Below are positions 1-6,803 of a stretch of 9,329 bases of DNA, one piece after another. The stretch is taken from contig JAFCCZ010000049.1 of NCBI GenBank assembly GCA_017609945.1, positions 1 to 9,329 of the forward strand, given 5' to 3'. Numbering within the stretch: the first letter of the stretch is position 1; every line of letters begins with the position of its first letter. The notes under the pieces are model-generated. The model had not been told where the DNA came from. It was given only the letters and a program-made list of their open reading frames with translations, and did not search any database. The stretch is from Candidatus Iainarchaeum sp. Lineage in GTDB: Archaea; Iainarchaeota; Iainarchaeia; Iainarchaeales; GCA-2688035. The position numbers and the translations under genes were made by a program.

Positions 1-1
1 G

Positions 2-274
2 CTTGTAAAGAACGATTTTGTGGTTTTGAGCGGTTCAATTCCGGGACCAGCAAAGAGGGCCATTTCGCTCAGAAAGTGCATTAGGCCGCACGGAAAGGAA
101 AGGCACAAGGTTGAGGGAATTGATTTTATTGCAACTAATCCGCCAAAGGCCGGTGAGGTTGTTGAGGTTGAGGAAAAGTTGACGCACAAGGTTGAGGTTG
201 AAAAGGAAAAGAAGAAGGAACAAAAGAGTGTTGCTGACGAGATTGCGGAAGCTGCAAAGGGTGAATCCAAATGA
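2..274 (+). CDS. rpl3: Ribosomal protein uL3 (L3), C-terminal end only
   Basis: The reading frame is open from base 2 and has no start in the window, so this is the last 90 residues of a protein that begins upstream. The segment VLSGSIPGPAKRAISLRK (residues 8-25) matches the uL3 C-terminal signature, in which a G-S-I-P-G-P core is followed by a basic helix. The part GIDFIATNPPKAG (39-51) corresponds to the usual end of archaeal uL3. uL3 binds 23S rRNA near the peptidyl-transferase centre and helps start large-subunit assembly. About 40 residues follow the normal end; they are rich in Lys, Glu and Val and look disordered or coiled. The stop overlaps the uL4 start as ATGA, and uL3 followed by uL4 is the standard archaeal order. 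Identification is firm; the gene is 5'-truncated only by the window edge. Confidence 0.93.
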   Translation, partial: LVKNDFVVLSGSIPGPAKRAISLRKCIRPHGKERHKVEGIDFIATNPPKAGEVVEVEEKLTHKVEVEKEKKKEQKSVADEIAEAAKGESK

Positions 275-1074
275 AGGCAAAGGTTTTCAGCGTTGACGGA
301 AAGCAGATCAGGGAGATAGAGCTTCCAAAGGCCTTTGATTCGCCGCTTAACAGGGAGCTTATCAAGAGGGCTGTTCTGAGCATTCAGAGCAAGAAAAGGC
401 AGCCAAAGGGAACAAATCCGAGAGCTGGAAGGGATAACACCGCTGTGGCGCGCTCAAACAGGACCCTGCCGCAATCAGAGAGAACAATTAACGTTGGAAG
501 GGCAAGGCTTCCAAGGCTTAAGAACAGGCGGCACCTGCTTTACGGAAGGGTTGCAAGGGTCCCGCAGTCGGTTGGGGGAATTAGGGCGCACCCGCCAAAG
601 GCCGAGAAGGTAATTGCTGAAGAGATTAACAGGAAAGAAAAAAGGAAAGCCCTTCTCAGCGCAGTTGGTGCGAGCTGCAGCAAAGAGCTTGTTGGAAAAA
701 GGCACGTTTTGGAAGAGGGAATGGACTTGCCACTGGTGGTTGAGAACAAGTTTGAGGAAATTGACAAAACAAAGGACGTTGTTGCCGCATTCAAGGCAAT
801 AAAAGTTTTTTCTGACCTGGAGAACGCAAAATCCAAGACCAGGCAGAGAAGCGGCAAGGGAAAGCAGAGGGGCAGGAAAAAGAAGCAGAAGAAAAGCCTA
901 CTGGTGGTTACAAAAAACAATTCAAAGGTTTACAGGGCTGCGAGAAACATTCCGGGCGTTGAAGTGAGCCCTGTTGACAGCCTGAATGTTGAGCTGCTTG
1001 CGCCGGGCTGCGAGCCGGGCAGGCTTGTTGTTTGGACAGAGGACGCGGCAAAGGCGGTTGGTGAGAGGGCATGA
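271..1074 (+). CDS. rpl4: Ribosomal protein uL4 (archaeal L4 / eukaryotic L4 family)
   Basis: The product has 267 residues, about the usual archaeal length. uL4 binds 23S rRNA and sends a long loop into the peptide exit tunnel. That loop is visible: RQPKGTNPRAGR (43-54) through PQSVGGIRAHPPK (98-110), the latter being the family's conserved V-P-Q-x-x-G-G-x-R-A-H-P-P signature. The basic stretch RSGKGKQRGRKKKQKK (193-208) and NIPGVEVSPVDSLNVELLAP (227-246) match the C-terminal half of archaeal and eukaryotic L4. The ATG at 271 overlaps the uL3 stop and has a GGTGA Shine-Dalgarno at 260-264, six bases upstream. The end overlaps the uL23 start as ATGA, suggesting coupled translation. Nothing is missing. 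Confidence 0.97.
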   Translation: MKAKVFSVDGKQIREIELPKAFDSPLNRELIKRAVLSIQSKKRQPKGTNPRAGRDNTAVARSNRTLPQSERTINVGRARLPRLKNRRHLLYGRVARVPQSVGGIRAHPPKAEKVIAEEINRKEKRKALLSAVGASCSKELVGKRHVLEEGMDLPLVVENKFEEIDKTKDVVAAFKAIKVFSDLENAKSKTRQRSGKGKQRGRKKKQKKSLLVVTKNNSKVYRAARNIPGVEVSPVDSLNVELLAPGCEPGRLVVWTEDAAKAVGERA

Positions 1075-1343
1075 GCAAAGAGCTTGAAATTTACGAGGTA
1101 ATTTTATTTCCCCTGATTACGGAAAAGGCGGTTAACATGATTGAGACGGAGAACAAGCTGTGCTTTGTAGTGAACGAGAGGGCAGACAAGGCCAAGGTAA
1201 AGGAGGCCGTTGAGAAGAATTACGCGGTAAAGGTTGACAGCGTAAGGGTTTTGAACGACAGAAAAGGAAGGAAAAAGGCAATAGTTAAGATTAATGAGAA
1301 ATTTAAGGCCGATGAGCTGGCCACAAAGCTGGGTGTGTTGTAA
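1071..1343 (+). CDS. rpl23: Ribosomal protein uL23 (L23)
   Basis: The product has 90 residues, typical of the short archaeal uL23 without the N-terminal extension of the eukaryotic form. The motif PLITEKA (14-20) is the family's N-terminal signature. The stretch DKAKVKEAVEKNYAVKVDSV (39-58) is the conserved helix and strand that bind domain III of 23S rRNA. In the ribosome uL23 lies at the tunnel exit and forms part of the docking site for SRP and other nascent-chain factors. The ATG overlaps the uL4 stop (ATGA) and has GGTGAG at 1060-1065 as its Shine-Dalgarno. The stop codon is directly followed by the uL2 start with no spacer. Confidence 0.96.
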   Translation: MSKELEIYEVILFPLITEKAVNMIETENKLCFVVNERADKAKVKEAVEKNYAVKVDSVRVLNDRKGRKKAIVKINEKFKADELATKLGVL

Positions 1344-2063
1344 ATGGGAAGCAGGCTGAAACACCAGAGAAGAGGAAAGGGCACGAGCACTTTCAGAGCA
1401 AAAGCCAGGGGCGTGAAGTCAAGCTATGTTTCCTACGGAAATGAGCAGAAGGAAGATGTGCTTGCAGGGCAGGTTGTTGAATTGGTTAAGGAAACAGGGA
1501 GAAACAACGTTCTTTCCGGAATATTGTTTGAAAACAGTGCATTTGAATACGTTGTTGCACCAGAAGGGCTTATTGTTGGCCAGGAAGTGTTATATGGCAA
1601 AAACGCAGGCATTGGAATTGGCAATGTGCTGCCGCTGTCCAATATCCCGGAGGGCTGCCCAATCTTCAACATTGAAAAGACCCCTGGGGACGGTGGAAAG
1701 TTTGTAAAGGGTTCAGGCGGTTATGCTTTGCTGGTTTCAAAGGACAGCAAGAGGGCTTACGTGAAACTTCCAAGCGGAAAAAGCAAGCCTATTAATTCAC
1801 GCTCAAGGGCAACGGTTGGCTGCGTTGCAGGCGGCGGAAGGCCTGAAAAGCCGTTCGTTAAGGCAGGGAACAAGTGGAGAAAGATGAAGGCAAAGTCAAG
1901 GCCCTATCCAATAAACAGGGGGGTCGCAATGAATCCAAACGCACACCCCTTTGGCGGAAGCCAGCACCACGCTGGAAAGAGCAAGAGCACAAGCAGGCAT
2001 GCCCATCCCGGAAGAAAAGTTGGGAACATTGCCTCAAGGCGAACTGGAAGGAGAAAGAAGTAA
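1344..2063 (+). CDS. rpl2: Ribosomal protein uL2 (L2 / L8e)
   Basis: The product has 239 residues, normal for archaeal uL2, which supports subunit joining and the peptidyl-transferase centre. The N-terminus GSRLKHQRRGKGTSTFRA is the archaeal and eukaryotic form. The middle (40-150) is the RNA-binding OB/SH3-like region, with PEGLIVGQ and PIFNIEKTPGDGG. The C-terminal hallmark RGVAMNPNAHPFGG (192-205) contains the conserved A-M-N-P and the following histidine H201, and it is followed by PGRKVGNIASRRTGR (222-236). Two small departures from the usual archaeal pattern are GGS where GGG is normal and SRHAHPGRK where S-R-x-A-P-P-G-R-K is normal. The ATG directly abuts the uL23 stop, so translation probably depends on coupling. 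The gene is complete. Confidence 0.97.
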   Translation: MGSRLKHQRRGKGTSTFRAKARGVKSSYVSYGNEQKEDVLAGQVVELVKETGRNNVLSGILFENSAFEYVVAPEGLIVGQEVLYGKNAGIGIGNVLPLSNIPEGCPIFNIEKTPGDGGKFVKGSGGYALLVSKDSKRAYVKLPSGKSKPINSRSRATVGCVAGGGRPEKPFVKAGNKWRKMKAKSRPYPINRGVAMNPNAHPFGGSQHHAGKSKSTSRHAHPGRKVGNIASRRTGRRKK

Positions 2064-2072
2064 GGTGGTTTG

Positions 2073-2477
2073 ATGGCAAAAAAGGAATTCAGTTTTAAGG
2101 GAAAGTCGCTTGCCGAACTTCAGGCAATGGAACTAAAGGAATTTGCGGCGTTGGCAAATTCAAGGGCCAGAAGAAGCCTTGAAAGGGGATTTGACAAGCA
2201 CACACTCAAGAAAATTAATAAGGCGGTGGAAGTAAAAAAGCAGGGAAAGATCCCAAAGGTGATTAGGACACACCGAAGGGACCTAATAATAATTCCCGCA
2301 ATGGTTGGCCTTAATTTTGCGGTTTACAGGGGCAACGGCTTTGAGCAGCTTGAAATAAAGCCAAAAATGCTAGGGCACTTTATTGGAGAAATGGTTCTTA
2401 CAAGAAAGAGGCTTATACACGGAAAGGCAGGAATTGGTGCAACCAGAAGCAGCACTGCAATAACGGCAAGAGGATGA
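2073..2477 (+). CDS. rps19: Ribosomal protein uS19 (S19)
   Basis: The product has 134 residues, within the archaeal S19/S15e size range. The signature IRTHRRDLIIIPAMVGLN (64-81) and the C-terminal block KMLGHFIGEMVLTRKRLIHG (98-117) are clear. uS19 sits in the head of the small subunit and forms the bridge to the large-subunit A-site finger. I place the start at the ATG at 2073, because the GGTGG Shine-Dalgarno at 2064-2068 lies four bases upstream. The frame can be extended by one codon to a TTG at 2070, which would sit too close to that site. It follows uL2 after nine bases. Confidence 0.96.
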   Translation: MAKKEFSFKGKSLAELQAMELKEFAALANSRARRSLERGFDKHTLKKINKAVEVKKQGKIPKVIRTHRRDLIIIPAMVGLNFAVYRGNGFEQLEIKPKMLGHFIGEMVLTRKRLIHGKAGIGATRSSTAITARG

Positions 2478-2481
2478 TAGC

Positions 2482-2949
2482 ATGGTAAAGAAAGCGTACC
2501 AAACGGAAATAGCAAAAGAGAATACTGCAAGGGCATATTCGGCAAACGCAGGAGTTTCCATAAAGTACGCTACAGAGATCTGCAACCAGATAAAGGGAAA
2601 GCCGCTCAACAAGGCAGAGGCCTTTTTGGGCAGGATTGCCTCACACGAGGAATTCCTTCCGCTTCGGAAGTACTCAAAAAAGGTTGCGCACAGAAAGGGT
2701 GAAAGCAAGAGCGGTGTAAAGGCAGGAAGATATCCTGAAAAGACCTGCAAGGCGTTCATTGGGCTTTTGGGAAGCGTGAAGGCCAACGCAGACTTCAAGG
2801 GCCTTGACCAGGAAAAGCTCCAAATAGTGCACGCGTTTGCGTCAATGGGATTCAAGAGAAGCAGCTTCCAGTCCAAGGGACGGATCGGTGGCAAGAGAAG
2901 GAGAAAAAAGTCCACACACATAGAGGTTATCGTGAGGGAAGCAAAATGA
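2482..2949 (+). CDS. rpl22: Ribosomal protein uL22 (archaeal L22 / L17e)
   Basis: The product has 155 residues, the usual archaeal length. uL22 lines the peptide exit tunnel with an extended beta-hairpin. That hairpin is visible near the C-terminus: residues 123-151 run from GFKRSSFQSKGRIGGKRRRK into STHIEVIV, the archaeal form of the conserved R-A-x-G-R-A-x-R hairpin seen in bacteria. The N-terminal part ARAYSANAGVSIKYATEICN (17-36) matches the archaeal N-terminal helices, and PEKTCKAFIGLLGSVKANA (85-103) is also typical. The gene starts four bases after the uS19 stop and ends overlapping uS3 as ATGA. No anomalies. Confidence 0.96.
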   Translation: MVKKAYQTEIAKENTARAYSANAGVSIKYATEICNQIKGKPLNKAEAFLGRIASHEEFLPLRKYSKKVAHRKGESKSGVKAGRYPEKTCKAFIGLLGSVKANADFKGLDQEKLQIVHAFASMGFKRSSFQSKGRIGGKRRRKKSTHIEVIVREAK

Positions 2950-3968
2950 TTGAAAGAGTATTCGTAAAACAGGGAATCAGGAAAATAGAACTTGAAAATT
3001 ACCTGAAGAAAGAGCTTGACAGGGCCGGATTCACAGGCCTTGCAATCGTGAAAACCCCGCTCGTAACAAGAATTGTTTTAAACGTTGTAAAGCCAGGCCT
3101 TGCAATTGGAAAAGAGGGCCAGAACATCAGGCAGCTAACGGAGGAAATTGGTTCAAGGTTTGGAATTGACAACCCGCAGCTTGAAATTCAGGAAACCCCC
3201 CACGCTTCACTGAACGCACTTGCAATAGTAAACAAGATGGCTGCACTCCTTGAAAGGGGATTTAGCTGGAGAAGCATTGCGTTCAGAACAGTGAACGACA
3301 TAATGGCAGCAGGAGCCCAGGGGGCCGAACTTGTGCTCTCAGGAAAGCTTGCAGGAAAGGGTGGCAGAAAGAGAAAGCAGAGAATTGCGGTTGGTTACAT
3401 GAAAAAGGTCGGCGAGCAAATCAGACTCGTTGATTACGCAAAGGCAAGCGCCTATCCAAAAGCTGGCGCCATTGGAATAAAACTTAGAATAATTCACCCA
3501 GGGGTTGTCTTCCCGGACAAGATTGATGTAAAGGAACTGCTTTCCCCAGCAGAAGAGCCAAAGGCCGAAGCAGAGAAGGCAGAGGAGGAAAAGGCAACAG
3601 AGGCCACGGAAAAGGAAGAAAAGTCCAGGGCCACTGAAGCCAAGGAAGAAAAGCCAAAGAAAGAGGCTGCGAAAGAGAAAAAGACCGAAAAGGAAAAGCC
3701 TGCTGCCAAGAAAAAGAAAAAGGGCAAAGAGGTAAAGGAAAAGGCAGAGAAGACGCCCAAAAAAAAGAAAGAGGCTGGAAAGGATAGGGCAGCAGAAAAA
3801 GGGGAAACGGCTGAGAAGAAGGAAAAGCGAAAAGCAGGGCCCAAAGAAGAGAAAACGGCTGAAGCCGCAGAAGCTGAGAAAGGGGCAAAGGAAGTAGCCG
3901 AAGAGGAAAAGAAAGAGGCCAAGACTGAAGAAAAGAAGGAAAAAGCTGGGGAAGAGAAAAAGGAATGA
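2946..3968 (+). CDS. rps3: Ribosomal protein uS3 (S3) with a 140-residue charged tail
   Basis: The product has 340 residues; the first 200 or so are a complete archaeal uS3. A type II KH domain spans about residues 18-90, with the GxxG loop at G55-K-E-G58 in GLAIGKEGQNIRQLTEEIG. The C-terminal uS3 domain follows, with VLSGKLAGKGGRKRKQR (130-146), the basic patch at the mRNA entry channel linked to mRNA unwinding. The domain ends at VVFPDKIDVKELL (187-199). Residues 201-340 are a low-complexity Lys/Glu/Ala tail with almost no aromatic residues. Tails on uS3 occur in other archaea, but this one is long. The ATG overlaps the uL22 stop (ATGA). Core identification is certain; the tail's role is unknown. 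Confidence 0.96.
   Translation: MIERVFVKQGIRKIELENYLKKELDRAGFTGLAIVKTPLVTRIVLNVVKPGLAIGKEGQNIRQLTEEIGSRFGIDNPQLEIQETPHASLNALAIVNKMAALLERGFSWRSIAFRTVNDIMAAGAQGAELVLSGKLAGKGGRKRKQRIAVGYMKKVGEQIRLVDYAKASAYPKAGAIGIKLRIIHPGVVFPDKIDVKELLSPAEEPKAEAEKAEEEKATEATEKEEKSRATEAKEEKPKKEAAKEKKTEKEKPAAKKKKKGKEVKEKAEKTPKKKKEAGKDRAAEKGETAEKKEKRKAGPKEEKTAEAAEAEKGAKEVAEEEKKEAKTEEKKEKAGEEKKE
3546..3965 (+). other. Low-complexity Lys/Glu/Ala region: C-terminal tail of uS3
   Basis: These bases encode uS3 residues 201-340, made almost wholly of Lys, Glu, Ala and Thr with scattered Gly, Pro and Arg. The DNA is correspondingly purine-rich (AAG, AAA, GAG, GAA), which creates long spurious open frames on the minus strand. 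There is no exact tandem repeat unit, only loose recurrences of K-E-E-K and A-E-K-A. The region is predicted to be disordered or a single charged helix. It is in frame with the uS3 core and ends 10 bases before uL29, so it is part of the protein and not a separate gene. Confidence 0.85.
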
Positions 3969-3978
3969 GGAGTTCTGA

Positions 3979-4200
3979 ATGAAGATTTCTGAGATAAGGG
4001 GAATTGAAACAGGCATGTTGAAGCAAAGGGTTGTTGAGCTCAAGGCAGAGCTTGGGAAGGAAAAGGCCCTTGTTGCAGGCGGAACACGTCCGGAAAACCC
4101 AGGCAAAATAAACAGCCTGAGGAAAACCATCGCAAGAATTCTTACAGTAATTAAGGAAAAGGAATCCAAAAAAAATGTAAAAACTAAGGAGAAGAGGTGA
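3979..4200 (+). CDS. rpl29: Ribosomal protein uL29 (L29)
   Basis: The product has 73 residues, a normal length for uL29, a small two-helix protein beside uL23 at the tunnel exit. The sequence starts MKISEIRG, and its two helices are GMLKQRVVELKAELGKEKAL (12-31) and the region around NSLRKTIARILTVIKEKE (45-62). The N-P-G-K-I-x-x-L-R-K-x-I-A-R pattern at 40-53 is characteristic of archaeal L29. The Shine-Dalgarno GAGGAG at 3967-3972 is six bases before the ATG and partly overlaps the uS3 stop. Its own stop lies inside the aIF1 ribosome-binding site. The C-terminus is lysine-rich but of ordinary length. Confidence 0.94.
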   Translation: MKISEIRGIETGMLKQRVVELKAELGKEKALVAGGTRPENPGKINSLRKTIARILTVIKEKESKKNVKTKEKR

Positions 4201-4210
4201 GTTAAGGAAA

Positions 4211-4513
4211 ATGGACGGAATCTGTCAAAAGTGCGGACTGCCACGGAATCTTTGCGTCTGCCAAGAAATAGCAAAAGAGGAACAGAGGATAAAGGTCAGG
4301 GTGGACAGGAGGCGCTTCGGAAAGATTGTAACCATCATAAGCGGACTCGAAAACGACATGAACCCACAGGAAATGCTGAAGGAACTTAAAAGAAAGCTTG
4401 CGTGCGGAGGAACAGTGAAGGACAAGGAAATCACACTGCAGGGAGAACACAGAGTAAAAGTAAAGGAATTTTTTGTTGAAAAAGGGTTCAAAGAGGAATT
4501 AATCGATGCTTGA
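4211..4513 (+). CDS. Translation initiation factor aIF1 (SUI1/eIF1 family)
   Basis: The product has 100 residues and matches archaeal SUI1 proteins. Factor aIF1 binds the small subunit near the P site and checks start-codon and initiator-tRNA pairing. An N-terminal four-cysteine cluster, C5-x2-C8-x6-C15-x-C17, probably binds zinc. The SUI1 fold follows, with FGKIVTIISGLE (36-47) and KLACGGTVKDKEITLQGEHR (62-81), in which C-G-G-T-V and Q-G-x-H-R are family hallmarks. The Shine-Dalgarno GAGGTGA at 4194-4200 overlaps the uL29 stop, ten bases before the ATG. The gene overlaps the next one by eight bases. Finding SUI1 between uL29 and the RNase P protein is the ordinary archaeal arrangement. Confidence 0.94.
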   Translation: MDGICQKCGLPRNLCVCQEIAKEEQRIKVRVDRRRFGKIVTIISGLENDMNPQEMLKELKRKLACGGTVKDKEITLQGEHRVKVKEFFVEKGFKEELIDA

Positions 4514-4805
4514 GGGAAAAAATTACAGGATTTCAAAGGAGAACATTACAGCGCATGAATTAATTGGACTGAAAGCAAAAGTTGTCAAAGGAACTGGAAA
4601 ATCTAGAGCTGGATTGAGTGGATTGATTGTGGACGAAACGAAAAATTTGATTGTCATGGAAACCGAAAGCGGGATTAAGAAAATCCCGAAGACGGAAAGC
4701 GTGTTTCAGATAGCCCTTGGCAGCGAAAAAGTTGAGGTTGACGGAAAAAGCATTCTGGCAAGGCCCGAGGACAGAATAAAGTTTTCTTGGAGGAATAGAA
4801 AATGA
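4506..4805 (+). CDS. rnp1: RNase P protein component 1 (Rpp29/Pop4 family)
   Basis: The product has 99 residues, the normal length of archaeal Rpp29, a protein subunit of RNase P, which removes the 5' leader of precursor tRNAs. Its Sm-like barrel is shown by HELIGLKAKVV (17-27), LSGLIVDETKNLIVME (37-52) and the lysine-rich segment GIKKIPK (56-62), in the order seen in the family. The ending PEDRIKFSWRNRK (87-99) is also typical. It overlaps aIF1 by eight bases and uS17 by four. Its place in this operon ties tRNA maturation to ribosome production and is widely conserved in archaea. Confidence 0.94.
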   Translation: MLEGKNYRISKENITAHELIGLKAKVVKGTGKSRAGLSGLIVDETKNLIVMETESGIKKIPKTESVFQIALGSEKVEVDGKSILARPEDRIKFSWRNRK

Positions 4806-5110
4806 GCGAGTGCAAGGATAACAGGTGCCCAAACCACGGAAGTATAAAGGTAAGGGGAAACGTTTTTGACGGGGTTGTTGTCAGTACAAAGCCAAGCAAA
4901 ACTGTCACTGTTGAAAGGAAGCTTGTGAAGTATTTGCCAAAGTTTGAAAGATACAAAAAAACAAAGTCAAGGATTTACGCACATAACCCTGCATGCATCA
5001 ACGCAAAGGAAGGCGACATGGTAAGGGTTGGCGAAACAAGGAAGCTCAGCAAAACCAAGAACTTTGTTGTGATGCAGGTTCTTACAAAAGAAGAGGCTGG
5101 AAAGAAATGA
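4802..5110 (+). CDS. rps17: Ribosomal protein uS17 (archaeal S17 / S11e)
   Basis: The product has 102 residues, the standard archaeal size. uS17 binds 16S rRNA helices early in small-subunit assembly through an OB fold. The N-terminus has C4-x4-C9-P-x-H12-G followed by IKVRG, the archaeal form of the opening, which may bind a metal. The core PSKTVTVERKLVKYLPKFER (31-50) and Y-x-x-x-K-S-R-I-Y-A-H-N-P (51-63) are diagnostic. The end, KEGDMVRVGETRKLSKTKNF (69-88), is the classic uS17 signature. The gene overlaps both neighbours as ATGA, so its translation is tightly coupled to Rpp29 and uL14. Confidence 0.96.
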   Translation: MSECKDNRCPNHGSIKVRGNVFDGVVVSTKPSKTVTVERKLVKYLPKFERYKKTKSRIYAHNPACINAKEGDMVRVGETRKLSKTKNFVVMQVLTKEEAGKK

Positions 5111-5505
5111 AAGCGATTAGCAGTTCGGTAACAAAAAGCCTGCAGCAGAAAAGCAGGTGCTTCTGCACAGACAACAGTGGGGCAAAAGAGGTTGAAATAA
5201 TCTCGGTCATCAGATTTACTGGAAGGAAAAGAATGCTGCCGAAGGCAGGGATTGCAGACATGGTTAACGTTGTAATCAAAAAGGGACGGCCTGATGTAAG
5301 AAAGAAAGTTGAAAGGGCGGTCATTGTGAGGGTAAAACAGCCTTACAGGAGAGCAAACGGGCGAAGAATTGCCTTTGAGGACAATGCGGTTGTGCTGGTT
5401 GACGAAAAGGGCCTGCCAAAGGCAAGCGAAATAAAGGGAGTTGTCGCCAAAGAGGTTGGCGAGCGCTGGCCAAAAATAGCCGGCCTGGCGTCAGCGGTAA
5501 TTTAA
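5107..5505 (+). CDS. rpl14: Ribosomal protein uL14 (L14 / L23e)
   Basis: The product has 132 residues, the archaeal length. uL14 lies on the large-subunit face where it forms intersubunit bridges and is touched by translational GTPases. The signature begins with R-C-x-C-TDNSGAKEVEIISVI (17-35) and continues with PKAGIADMVNVVIKKGRPDV (45-64). Later AVIVRVKQPYRRANGRRIAF (71-90) and FEDNAVVLVDEKGLPKASEI (90-109) are typical. The frame is open upstream to 4993, but that part is only uS17 read out of frame. The ATG at 5107, which overlaps the uS17 stop, gives the correct family N-terminus. It is followed by a ten-base gap to uL24. Confidence 0.96.
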   Translation: MKAISSSVTKSLQQKSRCFCTDNSGAKEVEIISVIRFTGRKRMLPKAGIADMVNVVIKKGRPDVRKKVERAVIVRVKQPYRRANGRRIAFEDNAVVLVDEKGLPKASEIKGVVAKEVGERWPKIAGLASAVI

Positions 5506-5515
5506 GGTGTGTTAA

Positions 5516-6079
5516 ATGGGCGTGAAATCAAGCAAGCCAAAGAAGCAGAGGAAATTCTTCCACAAGATGCCACTACACAAGAGGCAGAAAAGCATAGCTG
5601 GAACGCTCAGCAAAGCACTCAGGAAGAGCATTGGAAAAAGGGCCATGCCACTGAGAAAGGGAGACAAAACAAAGGTAATGCGCGGCCAGAACAAGGGTTT
5701 TGAGGGAAAGATTTCAAGAATTGATTACGTTAAGAGGCAGGTTTTTTTGGAAAAGCTTGTGAGGAAGAAAAGTGACGGAACGGAAAAGCAGTTGCCACTG
5801 CACGCCTCCAACCTTATGATTGTTGACATTGACAAAAGCGATGCAAGAAGGACAAGCAAGGGAAAAGTTGCCAAAGAAACCAAGGCAAAAGAGCCCCAAA
5901 AGGAAAAGAAAAAGCCGGCTGCAGAAACAGGGAAAGGAAAAAAGGAAGCAGCCAAAGAGAAGAAAGTGGAAGGGAAAGAAGCAAAACAGCAAGAAACGAA
6001 GGAAAAAACTGAAGAGAAGAAGGAAAAGCCGAAGGCAAAAAAATCTGAAAAAGAAAAGGTGAAGAAAGATGGCAAATAA
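5516..6079 (+). CDS. rpl24: Ribosomal protein uL24 (L24 / L26e) with a charged tail
   Basis: The product has 187 residues against roughly 120 for most archaeal uL24. The N-terminus, with KPKKQRKFFHKMPLHKRQK (7-25), is the archaeal and eukaryotic form. A KOW motif spans about 45-79, with PLRKGDKTKVMRGQNKGFEG (45-64) followed by KISRIDYVKRQVFLE. The core ends near HASNLMIVDID (96-106). From about residue 112 the protein becomes a Lys/Glu/Ala-rich tail like that of uS3. uL24 starts large-subunit assembly and sits by the exit tunnel. GGTG at 5506-5509 serves as Shine-Dalgarno. The tail end overlaps the eS4 start by 11 bases. The core is certain; the tail's role is unknown. Confidence 0.95.
   Translation: MGVKSSKPKKQRKFFHKMPLHKRQKSIAGTLSKALRKSIGKRAMPLRKGDKTKVMRGQNKGFEGKISRIDYVKRQVFLEKLVRKKSDGTEKQLPLHASNLMIVDIDKSDARRTSKGKVAKETKAKEPQKEKKKPAAETGKGKKEAAKEKKVEGKEAKQQETKEKTEEKKEKPKAKKSEKEKVKKDGK
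5852..6076 (+). other. Low-complexity Lys/Glu/Ala region: C-terminal tail of uL24
   Basis: The bases encode uL24 residues from about 113 to 187, beyond the conserved KOW core. Composition is almost entirely Lys, Glu, Ala, Thr and Pro, with loose K-E-K and E-K-K-x-E recurrences and no aromatic residues. The same purine-rich codon texture appears in the uS3 tail and, with less glutamate, in the eL32 extension. It is in frame with uL24 and its last 11 bases also encode the start of eS4, which argues that the reading frame is real. Confidence 0.8.
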
Positions 6080-6803
6080 GGGAGAAAGCAAGCAGCAGAA
6101 AAGGCTTAGCGTAAGTAGGGTAATAAAGACCCCCAGAAAAAAGCTTACCTGGATTCTGAGAGCAGACCCAGGGCAACACAAAAGGGATGAAAGCATTCCC
6201 CTTGGAATTGTTGTAAGGGACATGATAGGCATTGCCGGCAATTTAAGGGAAGTAAAAATTATTCTGTCAAAGAAAGGAGTTCTTGTGAACGGAATTGCAA
6301 GAAAGTCCCCAAAGTTTGCGGTCGGGTTGTTTGACGTGATAGAGGTTCCACTGCAAAAGAAGGCATTCAGAATAGTGCTTGACAACAGGGGAAGGTTTGA
6401 ACTGCAGGAGATTCCAGAAAAGGAAAAGGGCATAAAGCTTTGCAGGATTGTTGGAAAGAAAACTGTCAAAAAAGGCCTTGTTGCGGTTGAAACAAACGAT
6501 GGGAGAACAATTTCCGGGAAAAAGAGCTCGCTTAAGCCAGGTGACTCAATCCTGATTTCAATTCCTGAGCAAAAGATTCAGAAAGAGATTGCCCTGGGAA
6601 AAGGCAAATTGGTTTACGTTGTCGGCGGAGAGCACGCTGGAGAAATTGCAAGGGTGAAAGAGGTCATTGCAGGAACAATGAAGAGGCCAAAGCTTGTTTT
6701 GCTTGAGGAAAAGGAAAGCAGCTTCCAAACCATTGCAGGAAACGTTTTCGTGGTTGGCGAAAGCAAACCGGAAATAAAATTGAGGGTGCAGCAGGATGAA
6801 TGA
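6069..6803 (+). CDS. rps4e: Ribosomal protein eS4 (S4e)
   Basis: The product has 244 residues, the usual archaeal size. eS4 occurs only in archaea and eukaryotes and binds the small-subunit rRNA early in assembly. An S4-like RNA-binding domain covers about 43-95, from SIPLGIVVRDMIGIAGNLRE (42-61) through KIILSKKGVLVNGIARKSPK (63-82) and VGLFDVI (85-91). A central domain follows, with KPGDSILISIPEQKI (156-170). A KOW motif is at about 179-195, GKLVYVVGGEHAGEIARV (179-196), and TIAGNVFVVG (221-230) is the family ending. GGTGA at 6058-6062 lies six bases before the ATG, inside the uL24 tail. It overlaps uL5 by eight bases. Confidence 0.96.
   Translation: MANKGESKQQKRLSVSRVIKTPRKKLTWILRADPGQHKRDESIPLGIVVRDMIGIAGNLREVKIILSKKGVLVNGIARKSPKFAVGLFDVIEVPLQKKAFRIVLDNRGRFELQEIPEKEKGIKLCRIVGKKTVKKGLVAVETNDGRTISGKKSSLKPGDSILISIPEQKIQKEIALGKGKLVYVVGGEHAGEIARVKEVIAGTMKRPKLVLLEEKESSFQTIAGNVFVVGESKPEIKLRVQQDE

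Noticed and set aside
3339..4274. 311-residue open frame on the minus strand opposite uS3 and uL29
   Set aside because: It is the complement of the purine-rich Lys/Glu tail, giving Phe/Leu/Ser-rich nonsense that mimics a membrane protein. The plus strand holds clear conserved genes here.
4993..5106. Upstream extension of uL14 to 4993
   Set aside because: This part is uS17 read in another frame. The ATG at 5107 overlaps the uS17 stop and gives the family N-terminus.
5820..6062. 80-residue Lys/Arg-rich plus-strand open frame inside uL24
   Set aside because: It is the uL24 tail read in another frame, with composition explained by purine-rich codons.
5714..6469. 251-residue minus-strand open frame opposite uL24 and eS4
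   Set aside because: Same cause: a Phe/Leu-rich complement of a Lys-rich coding region, with no recognisable domain and no plausible start context.
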